Assembly: GCF_905147365.1 (NCBI RefSeq)
Contig: NC_056428.1
Coordinates: 27,744,001 to 27,808,000, forward strand
Length of the DNA stretch: 64,000 nucleotides
Reading direction: 5' to 3'
Source of the DNA: Aricia agestis
Lineage: Eukaryota; Arthropoda; Insecta; Lepidoptera; Lycaenidae
In this document: one piece after another, positions 36,101 to 48,100 of the stretch
How positions within the stretch are numbered: the stretch's first letter is position 1
How the letters are laid out: every line of letters begins with the position of its first letter
Position numbers and translations under genes: made by a program
Notes under the pieces: model-generated
Database searches by the model: none
Seen by the model: the letters and a program-made list of their open reading frames with translations, nothing else
What the model was told of the DNA's origin: nothing

Positions 36101-39100
36101 TACCTATACCTGTTTTAAATAAAATCTGTTGCAAATATTACTACGAATATTAGTTACGGTCATTATATAAACTCATCATCACTGATAATAATTGATGAAG
36201 TTTCTATGCATTTTTTATGTGTCCTCTACAAGTTTTAAAAATCATAGACAGGTTATTGCGAGATCTATGCGATGAAAATAATAAACATAAAAAACGATAC
36301 TTGCGGTGATTTTCGTCAAATTTTGCCTGCTGTTCCATATGGATGACGTGGAACTTTAAATGAAAATGGTGTTACAAGTTGGCATGAATTTATTTATTTT
36401 CATAAATTTTTTTCATTTCATTAACTCAAAATAGTCTTACCAAATGAAATAGATTATGTAGAATTTAAAAAAATTGAAATGATGAAGCCACACAATTTTC
36501 TGAGTTTCGTGAGAATGTTATCGAAATAACTCAACAATTAATAGGTGATAAAAATAATATTATTAATGAGGTGTATGGTTATATTGCCGAAAATATACTC
36601 TCAGAAAGAATTTTGAACTCCGTTATTTTAGTACCTACAAAGGCTACAAATGATGATTGTAGTTCGATTAATACCGATATACTTAATCAAATTCCTGGAG
36701 AACAGCGAACGTATCACAGCTATGATAAAATTATTACTGATGACGAAAATGCCATTAATAACTGTCCGATAGAGTTTTTAAATTCTTTAACGATTAGTGG
36801 TTTACCACCGTATAAGTTAGTATTGAAAGTGAATTGCATAGTTTTGCTGATCAGAAACATAAATATCATAAAGGAAGCATTAGTTAATGTAATTTTGATT
36901 CCACGTATAAATTTAACATACTCCGGAACTATTTTACCATTTAGCATTCAAAGAACAGAATTTCCTGTAATACCTGCATTTGCGATGACAATAAATAAGT
37001 TCCAAGGACAAACTTTTGAAAAAATTGGGATTTTTTTTGAATCGTCCAGTTTTTACACACGGGTAATTGTATGTCGCAGCAAGTAGAGTTCCGTCGTTCG
37101 ATGATTTGAGATTTTATATTTCTGAATATAATGCTCAAGGCCATTTAGCACACGACGAAAGAGTTTTCACAAAAAATATTGTTTATAGGGAAGTTTAGTA
37201 TACTTAATTAATTTATCGAAATATTCTGCATATTTTGAAAAATTATTTTTCGCTCAATTTTTATTTTAACACATAGCTTTTTTTGTTTGTATATTATAAG
37301 AATAAAAAATAAATATATTATGCATTTTATTACTTTTTATTTTTTATAAATTTTTTTTACAACTTGTTAGAAGGAAGAAAGTAACCACGAAGAGTTCCGT
37401 ACTATATATAGATAAAAAAATGTGTTATTTGTGTGTGCCTTAATTATTTATTTTATTTTATTTTTATATCAATAATAATTATAGTCAATTATTGTTTGAC
37501 AATAAAACATAGATAATGTTCAAACTTGTTATAATATTTTCAATAACTGCCTGGCCTGGCCGCCTAATGCGCCCGTGATCGAATTTCGACCACTGGGCTA
37601 CCACTAGTTTATATAATTGACATAAGTAGTACCTACATGCATTGCAAACATTTAAGAAAATAGAGCTTTTATTTTTATCCGCGAAATTGATTGTATTGTG
37701 TTGGCATAGCAACTAAAGATACGAAATACAAGTTTCTCGACTAAATGTCAAGTACAACTTTGGCCGAGATATTCAACCTGATCTTGCTAGTAACCAATCT
37801 AGCGTCGCTTTTCGCTTTTTACATTTAAACTAGAATCATAGTGTTATTAGTTTAGAATGTTCCAGGTGAATACCTGGAATATTCTACTTACTACAAAAAC
37901 AATTGATTAATTCAATCAAGTATCATAAAAAAAATTATCGCCAAGAAACGTAAAATATAATTTTGTTGGTGCGATTTAAAGTTGGTCATTAACGTGCATA
38001 AAGACTTTTCAGGAGATACATTTCGTTACTTAAAAATACCCATTTTATTAAGGGTGTAAGACAAGAGCTAGCTAGCTAGACTCATAACAATTGAGACACA
38101 AAATTTTCCTCTAATAGAACAAAAAGCCCACCGTCTCGCGCTACAAACAACTGTGGAAACGTATAGGTCACAGAACAATACTTTGGACTTGATATCGGCC
38201 ATCGAGTACATTAGATAGATGGAGGCGTGTTCAGATAGTTTACCGAGGGGCTATCTTTAACCTACACGTGCGGCACTTGCGAGATTACTAGGCCCCGTAC
38301 TAACCGGCGACCAATGATCGTGAATATCCAGACTTTCTAATATTATAAATGTGCGAAAGTATGTCTGTCTGTCTGTTACCTCACCTCTTTTTTTATTTAG
38401 CTGAATTGGGTATGGAGATACTTTGAGTGCCGGGAAAGGATACAGATTTACTTTGTAATAGATTTATTTTATACATATTTATTTTAAATAAGGATAGAGA
38501 TATATTTTTGCTCCGGAAAAAAGTACGGTTCCGACGCGATAAACAAATTTAGGTGCAACGGATTTGCGGACGTCATCTAGCTTTAAAATATTATTAATTT
38601 ATTCGTTTCATGATAAGCACTTAAACAATGTACAATATTTAATTAAGCAATATCCAAAAATCACGTATGTTTAAAAATTCCGTATGTAATCATTAATTTT
38701 TCATAGCTTTTCGGTTGTTATTTTTTAGCTATAAATACATGATTTTATAAATGAGTACGAAGTGTTTCAGTAATAGATACTAAATCATGCATTGTAGTCT
38801 TCTTTAGTCGCAGTAAATGGTCGCTAGTTTGCATCGACTCTTAAACAAGGAGTGTGAAAGCAATAACAAAAATCACTTTTTCAGCTCACCTTTCAATCTT
38901 TATTATTGTGATTTTCCGATCCAAGGGCGTTTAATGTTTATGTAAGGCGCTTAATACTCTAGACTCTAGAGGGTAACTGTTATACAGTGTTTAATAAAAT
39001 GTATGTTAAGCATATATTTATATTTAATGTTGTAGACGTATGTTTTGCATAGGACTAAGTAGAGACAATACCACAAGTAAATCACAGTTGACTTATATAA

Positions 39101-42100
39101 TTTTATTTATAAAAAATATGGACAGAAGAGATGATAACAGTGAGCCTTGCGAAACACCACATAGAACTGAAGTACGAAACAATTGAAAAAAAAATAAGAC
39201 ATGCAATAATTATTATTGTGATCTACACAAAACATTGTGTAGATCACAATAATTATTAAGGGCGTAGACTTAAATTATAACTCCTCATTAGGCCAAAACT
39301 CCTACTGAATTTTGGTTTTATCCTTGTGTTACTAATGTAACACATCATTACCTGGAGTTTAAAGCTACCAGAAGTTGATGTCAATTTGTTTGAACCAGTC
39401 TCACTTATACTATCAGTTTTGATTATTCCGTCGTAAATGTTCTTTTTCATCAATTCTCCTTCGGCAGGTTCAGTTGACATAATATAGGCTTCTACTATGT
39501 TACAAATTACAATACAATGCTTTGACTTGCAGTCTAGTACCATTGCAAAGTTTTGGAGTGTTCATACGCCAAAGGATTTTATGATATGGAAGACTAGGCG
39601 GATTAAAAGGATTTATAAAATCAACAGGGTAATCAACAGCGTCATCTTTATACATGACTTTTTAGAGATATGATTATTATTATACCGCATTTATACATTC
39701 GCACGAATAGCGAGGCGAATCACGAGGTGAATGACGAACACGAATGTGTAAACAGTGCGCTCGCTATTCGCCTCGCACTTCGCCTCGCTATTCGTGGCAT
39801 TCGCGTTGAGAGCGGTTTTTCGGGCGCGAATCAAAGGGCACGAATAGCGAATATGAACTTACTGTTTACACATTCGCCTGTATTCAGTTGACAGCTAGCG
39901 TCCGAACCTACAGAACGTACAGTACAAAGCCGAACATGCATAATATTTGACTGTACACTGTACTGAAAATAAGCCTATTTTTAGTACAGTGTATATTAAA
40001 AATGTTATCATGTTATTATTATTATGTTATAGTACAATGTTATTAGTTATTACAGTCGTTTCTTTTCTTACTATTGTGTAAACTTATAAGTCATAATTTA
40101 AGATACTTACTTATAACTTATTATACATTATACATACAAAAAGATTTTGTAGTTAGTAAAGTATATTATTATATTTGTTAGTTTTAATATAGTATTTATG
40201 AGCGCGTAGCTCGCCGATAAACTGCTATGCAGTTTGGCGGGCTAATATAATAAGGAAATATATTTCATAAAGATTTTTTATTATTAAGTATTTAGTATTA
40301 TTATTATTATTATGTAATAAAAATAGAGTGGAGTGAAGGGCGAATTTTAGAATTCCTATAATTTTACAAAAAGGATGAGCTCATTTGGGACCTAAAATAT
40401 CGCTATCATAAATTTCATATTTCTCATTCAACATCGCTATCATAATATGAACACGTCCTCCAAGTTCGTGCGCGAATGTCAAAATGAATCACCCCACGAA
40501 TGTGTGAACGGTAGTTCGCGATAGCATTCGTATACGAATGCTGTCGCGGGATGTTTCGTCAAATGACGAGGCGAATAGTGAACGCGAATGTATAAATGCA
40601 GTATCATGGGAAACCCATGTGCGACTTTCAAGTACCAATGGTTTGGCCTGTGAGTTAATCAGCTTTGCCTTTTATATATTATACATATATTTATCATATA
40701 CATTTTGGTTTCTTTTTTAAATTTCATTATTGTTGCTGATATACACATTTTTATTCTAAACAATATATTTCAAAATTATTGAGAGTTCCAATTTTAACGG
40801 CACGTGCCTTTTTTAGTTTACGTTTGCACGTGTTTTACAAAAAAAAATGTTTTAATTTAGATACGACAATGTTTTTAATGCTGGTCAAATATCAATTATA
40901 CCTAAGGAGTAATAATTAATAACGCATTAAACTTGTGTACAAGTTTCCAAGAGGAAACTAGAAAAATGTTAAGTACCCCGTACACGGTAATTCAGCATGA
41001 CCATTCATTTACGTGAATTACATGCTGCATGATGAACGCTCATTTTTCATCATGCAGCATGATAATTCAGGAGGATAATTCAAGAGTGTAATAATAATGT
41101 TATTTACTAAACTAAAAAAAAAACCTGGGAGAGCCATGCTTCGGCACGAATGGGCCGGCTCGACCGGAGAAATACCACGTTCTCACAGAAAACCGGCATG
41201 AAACAGCGCTTGCGCTGTGTTTCGCCGAGTGAGTGAGTTTACCGGAGGCCCAATCCCTTACCCTATTCCCTTCCCTTCCCATCCCTACCCCCCCCCCCTC
41301 AGGGGCGTCTTTCCCATAGGTGCAACGTGTGCGGTGCACACGGGCGCCGCGGTCCTAGGGGCATCGAGCAGGCAGGTCTCTGTAGCCCTGACGTCACTGC
41401 GACCCATGAGGATCTATTGTGACTCCTTCGCACTAGAGTATCATCCCCAACCCTATACTGCTCAAAAATTGAACGATATGGTTTCTTTCCATCAGGTGAC
41501 CCGTTTGCTCGTTTGCCCCCTTATTTCATTAAAAAAATATACAAAAATTTAATTGTTCTCAATAGTTTTTAATTTATATTATAAACTATTAAAAACTAAT
41601 TATTATAATTTATGTTATAAACTATTAAAAATAATAATTAAAATTTAGTGCTGGTGTCTGTACACGGGTGGCGGGGCTTTTGTCATAATAAACACACTCG
41701 TGTTATTAACAAGTTAATTAAAACTAGCGACCCGCCCCGGCGTCGCACGGGTAGGTATAAAATAAATAGCCACTAAAAAACTGATTAAAATCGATAGCCT
41801 TCACGTGGGCTACTTCTTATCTGTGCCAAATAACATAAAAATTGCCGCAGTAGTTCGCGAGATAAGCCCTTTCAAATTATTTCCTCCGTTTTTTCCGCAT
41901 TCTTCTATTAGTCTTAGCGTGATAAAATATAGCCTATAGACTTCCTCAATAAATGGACTATCTAACACTGAAAGAATTTTTCAAATCGGACCAGTAGTTC
42001 CTGAGATTAGCGCGTTCAAGTTAGCCCTTTCAAATATTTTTCCACATTTTCATCTATTTCTTCGCTCCTATTAGTCTTAGCGTGATAAAATATAGCCTAT

Positions 42101-45100
42101 AGCTTTCCTCGATAAATGGGCTATCTAACACTGAGAAAATCATCAAAATCCGTTGCGTAGTTTTAAAGATTAAAGGGAACAAAGGGACATGAGGGAAAAA
42201 AAGCGACTTTGTTTTATAATAAGTACTAGCTGTCCCGGCAAATGTTGTTTTGCCTGTTTACCCAGTTTTCCTGCTTTTCTCTTGAAGTTTTTCTGTTTTT
42301 TTTTTGTTTTATAAACCTCACGGAGCCCGAGACCTTTCCAACGAATGCAAAATCGTGGAAATCGGTTCGTGCGTTCTGGAGTTATAGCGTCAGGAAGGAA
42401 ACCCCGACTTATTTTTATATATTAGCTGTGATATTAGATAGATACAGATATGTATTGAAAGAAGTTACATATCAAAACACTTTATTGAACAATAAAACTA
42501 AAACGTAAATTAATAAACTTAAAAATTAAATAAAAGAAATGCGAAAACAAGTTACCGCGTGGAGCTCGGAAAATGATCTCCTTCTCTGTTCTATTATTGA
42601 ATTTCGAAATTCAGAACAGAAGAAAAAAAACACATACCTATTATATCCGATAAGTATATATTTTTTTAATTTATGTTTAGGCACAGAATATATATTAGTA
42701 GTACCAAGTATAGGTTAAACATTTTAAGAAACATTTCAGTCTAAACTCTAAACTGCCAAAAATTAAAAAAAAAATTAGCTCGAATAAATGTATAATTTCA
42801 CTAAAATATTTCACACACCATAATAACGGAAAAAAAACAAAAAAAAACTTGAGAGGTGTCAAAGGACACCCGGGCTTAGATAGGTATTATTTCTTATGTA
42901 AGTAATAAAAACCTGTATAGGGGAACTGAAGGCAAAATTGTATATTTAAGGCAAAACTCGTCTTACATCAACAAATATAGCTTTACTATTAAATTTTTTA
43001 TAGAATATCTTTATTATTAATCACTCTACAATTCCTATTAATCACACAGGCCATTTTGCCTGCGTGTGAAGGTAAAATGGATCACGGTAAAGGGCAAAAT
43101 GGTCCCAATGCATATGTCATTTGGGGAATACCTTTTACAAATAAATGTTGTGTACAACTAAACTACAATGTGCCTAGAGGAGACAAATCATGCACTGCAC
43201 CCGTCTTTTTTGTTTTTAGGTTTTCATGAATAAATGTCACATTTTGAAGTTAACCGTTTTACCCCTTTCATTCTTTAAATACTATATTAAAGTTAAAATC
43301 ATGCAGAACACTGTGTCATATCATTAAATAGAAAATATTAATTACAACAAAAGTGCGGACTGGTCAAAAATTGTGTTTTTTACATCAAAATGTGAAAAAA
43401 ATATTTAACCGCAATAAAAATCCGCTGTTCCGTATGACAGTTTCGCCGGCAATGACCGAGAACGGGAAGGGCCCGAGTAATTAGTAGCGTTACCTAGCAA
43501 ATAGATGGCCCTAGTAGGTTTCAAGTAATTTGACCGTTCCGTTTTGCCTGCATGGTCCGTTTTGCATGCAGTTCCCCTACACTCAAAAATAGACGTCGCT
43601 TCACCGCACTGTTCAATGCCAGAGAGGGGGAGAGAAACAAGCACTACCGCACGGCTTACAACTATTTAGCATTTTTGCTATATTTTTTAAAGTAACTAGT
43701 ATAACATGTAAACTGGACCTTCGTTCCATCCGGGTGTCCCTTGACACCTCTCAAGTTTTTTTATGATGATAATCTTATTCATTGCACCTTGAATAAATTA
43801 TTGTACAAATATTTCCGGTTTCCCACACCGGTTTCGGTGACGGTGGCCGGTTTCATTGAGACCATCCCACAGGAGTAATTTTATAGTGCTCAAATGTGTG
43901 CACAGTACACAAGAGTAGGTATACTCTCTATTCCTTTTACTCTCCTAGCCCAGTGGGCCGAAAGAACGACACGACTGGCGAAAGATCAGGCGCAGGGCCG
44001 ACTTTTTACATGCCCATCCGACGCATGGATCATTACTTGTCAGACGATTAGGTGATCAGCCTGCATTGTCCTAACCAATCTTGGAAATAAAATATTGTTT
44101 CCAACGCGAGAATCAAACCCACGACCACGCTAAACCACTGGACCACGGAGATCACGATACGTTCTTGTAAATACTTACCGACGTTTTTTGTATAAATTAA
44201 ATTGAAAAAGTTATTTCATCATCATATCAGCCTATATTCGTCCAAAAGTTATTTATTAGCAATAAAATATTATATTATGGCAAAATATATTATTTGATTT
44301 ATTAATTTTGCGCACATTAACAGTTTGTATGCCCTGTTCAAAGAAACGCATATTTTTTTTAAGTGTTCGGGAGCACCACCCTGGAACTGAGTTGTCCCAT
44401 GGGCATGCCGATGACATACCGATCGCGCGATCCGCTGTATTATTGCATGACGAAAAATTAAATCACTTGTAAATCAATGTACAGCACGTAGTTTGCATGT
44501 CATTCGCGTCATTCACTACAATAAACGATCATGCGTGAATTACAGCACGTCACTCATGTCGTGCTGAAAAATTAAAGAAGTTGTCATTCAATGTACAGCA
44601 CGTTGTACAGCACGTAGTTTGCATGTAATTCGCATCATTCACTGCAATACACGATAATTCGTGCATTACAGCACGTAATGCATGTAATGCAGAATTACCG
44701 TTTAGCGTGCGCATTATAATGACAATAATAATTATAGAAAAAAATGGTGGTAAATATATTATTATTGTAAATCTATAAATATGGTAATTCGATCTCTATA
44801 AGGGTGTAGACTTTAATTATTATGTAACACTTGTAGTAGGTGTTAAATAAAAGTATTAGTTAGTAACTTAAAAATATATTACAATTAAATTAAAATTAGA
44901 ATTTAGGAAGCATCGTGGTTCGGTCGTTCAGAACAAATGTACTTACCTTGTTGTACCAATGGTACTTTACTTTCCTGGAGGCTGGAGTGCAGGCGGAGGA
45001 GTCCCGGAAGGTAGATGGTTAGGTTGCAGAAAGGCAGGACGCAGGCAGAAAGAATTCGAGTAGGATGTAGGAAGGACGCAGGCAGGTAGGATTCGGGTAG

Positions 45101-48100
45101 GATGTAGGAAGGACGCAGGCAGGTAAGGTAGCTCTCCCAATGACCGCAGAGCCCGGAGATATATATACGTGGGAGAGCCATGCTTCGGCACGAATGGGCC
45201 GGCTCGACCGGAGAAATACCACGTTCTCACAGAAAACCGGCGTGAAACAGCGCTAGCGCTGTGTTTCGCCGAGTGAGTGAGTTTACCGGAGGCCCAATCC
45301 CCTACCCTATTCCCTTCCCTACCGTCCCCTACACCCTTCCCATCCCTACCCTCCCCTATTAGTTATTACCCTATTCCCTTCTTAAAAGGCCGGCAACGCA
45401 CCTGCAGCTCTTCTGATGCTGCGAGTGTCCATTGGCGACGAAAGTTGCTTTCCATCAGGTGACCCGTTTGCTCGTTTGCCCCCTTATTTCATAAAAAAAA
45501 AAGAAAAAAAAAAAGATATGAACATGTAGAAATTCACCCGTAGCGGTGATGGCCATCGCGGCGATCCCCAAGTGGGGATAGTAATAATATTATTATTCAT
45601 TAACTGAAAAAGTAGAGAAATAATTTTAGTTTTCCCAAATTCGTCTAGTCGTAGCAGAAGAAAATCAGAAGCAAAATGTCAAAGTTAAAAAAAAAAAACA
45701 AAAACAGTTTTGGCGTCCCAGCCAGTATAGAAAAAATCACATAATATACAACCTTATTGGTATGTTTTTTACAGGCAACATACAAAATCGTTACACTTAG
45801 CTTAAGTACAAACTCAATAAGGCTCGATTGATTTTATGTGTTTAATGTCTTTTTATATAACTTGTATATTTAATCAAAATAATCCGAATTTTATTCTGAT
45901 GCATTGGCTAGAAACATTCTCTTTGTACTAGTTGTTGTGTTGTATTGTATCTGAACAATAAATAATGATTCTGAATAAGCAAGTAATTCAATGTCAATTT
46001 AGCTTCCGCTTCGTATTAGTCCTTCCTGCATTTCTCATGACTCTATCTTTTGCTGTCACACTTCCTTCCTTCTCTGCAGATCCTACAAGTTACTTAACCT
46101 GTTAATAGGATTCTACTGCTGTAAATTTTCATTAGATATTAAAATGTGTAAGGCTCATCTCTAGGTACACTTTATTATGCGATAAAGTATAAACTATACA
46201 CTCGTAATATTATTATTATTATATCAACTGGCAATTTATCTAAATTTTCATGTGACGAGCCCCTGCCTTATTGAACTTGAGGTTTGACCCTAATGCTGAT
46301 ACCCCAACCAACAGTCTGCTCCTCGCTGTCGTCTCGATATATCAATACGAAAAGTTTTTTTAAATAAGTCGACTTAACGTATCGTTAGTCGCCCGTGTTT
46401 CTAGAATTGTACGATAGTAGGGCTTGTCTCCGCCGCTTACAACCGTCGCTTAGCGGTTTCTCGTGCGAGTGACGAAACTCGACAGTCGTCGGCCAGTGTG
46501 AGCGTACACGTTAGTGACACCATACGCGTCTAATGTCGCGCTACGAACACACTCGACTATTTAAAGTATTAAGCGATCTGATTTTATAGTTCCAAAGAAG
46601 TAATCTGTCTGTGATCTTAAATTATAATTAGCGAGTATTTAAATTAATTATGTCTCTGGAATTGGAAGAGGCGACTGTCTCGACTGGCGATGTCTTCGAG
46701 GATTTCCTGTACATTCTCCGTCGGTGTTTGGCAAAGGTAAATTTAATTTATAGGACATTGTTTCAAAGTCTAGATATTTTTGTGTATCTTCCTTTTAATT
46801 TATACCCCGACCATATTATGTTAATGAAGTGTGCTCATTAATTTTGCGTTGGTGTAACCTTGGCTTTCAAATATAAGTTCGGTAATTCCTTTAGTCGATT
46901 AAAAGTAGACGTTCCTTTTATTTTAATATAATTCGAAATTGAGGTTAAGGAACACTGCCATCTGGCTATTTTTTATCACGCTTATTTTATCTCTACTAAT
47001 CGGCTGTTGCGAAGGGACATATATCTAGCATATTTTTACGAACGACGAAGTATTTCATAGTTTGTAGGTTAATCGAATTTCAGTCTCCCACATTCTGACG
47101 CCTATGACGTCAATTTTACGTTATACACATTAAATACACCAGTGATTTTACTACTTTACACACTTGCGCTCTACCAATAACCTCACTTAATAGCGCGAAT
47201 TCTCACATGGCTATGGCACGCAGTGCGAAAGTATGAATTTTTGACATTCCAATGTCATAATGAAACTTTCACATACATTAATCTGAGACGTCATAGTTTC
47301 TCTAATTTGAATATTACATTAAATATTAGTGTATGACTGACTACTGAAAGTCTGCAAAGCGAATTTCAAAATGACATTAACATTACTCTATGCGATAAAA
47401 CGTTTTTAAAAAATGAAGCTGGTAAAAAAAATAACATTAAATTGGGCGACTAACCCAAGATTGTCGATTAAGTATATATTTCATTTTTATACTTGAAAAT
47501 AATCCCCGAATTGTTTCATTTTCTAAAAATCTAAACATAGGTACTACATTATATTTCCAAGAATTTGAATCGTAAAATTTTGTCGATAGAAAAAAATCAC
47601 AGAGATGCATCTAATTTTTCACGAATTTTTCATATACATATTGCCATAACTGTGCACTAAACTTAGTTAATATTTTAACACATTATAATATTCTATCATT
47701 CAGCCACTGACCTGGCGGATTTTTTAATGTATATTTATCGAGATAAAACTAACTTGGCGATGATTCCGCGTCGTCCTTTTACCAGAACTTATTATATTTT
47801 AGATTATTTTAACGTTACTGTTAAGTATTATTTGTATATTTTAACGTTACTGATAAGTATTTAATTTTAAGCATTAATTTCTGTTAACTCATCAATCTTA
47901 TTCAAGACTATATTCAAGTCTATATTCAAGACTAAGAGCTACATAATTGTTTATCAATTAGGTTATACAAACAGCTTGTCTGATACCACATCAGACACAA
48001 CGACATAATATGACGTCACAAATTGACATGTAGTGCAAATATTATCATGTCAAATTACTGGAACAGTAAAACTATCTATAGATATAGATAATCTATATAG

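Larger units (their letters stand above)
40976..44712. mobile_element. possible outer element with CGGTAATTC ends, filled by later insertions
   Basis: CCGTACACGGTAATTCAGC at 40979 and its approximate inverse GCAGAATTACCGTTTAGCGTG at 44690-44710 could be the two ends of one element. TCATGCAGCATG / CATGCTGCATGATGAA mirror repeats sit next to the left end and GTAATGCATGTAATGC next to the right. Between them lie the repeats at 41127, 41724, 42227, 42843 and 43800. Speculative. Confidence 0.3.

Noticed and set aside
41217..41552. 111-codon proline-rich frame
   Set aside because: Comes from the pyrimidine-rich tract of a SINE-like repeat.
44100..44160. tRNA gene on the minus strand
   Set aside because: A and B box words are present, but no acceptor stem or anticodon arm folds; called a tRNA-derived SINE.
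44903..45230. Proline/leucine-rich minus-strand frames with repeated segments
   Set aside because: Translation of the 37-bp tandem repeat and SINE head; the three frames repeat one another because the period (37) is not a multiple of 3.
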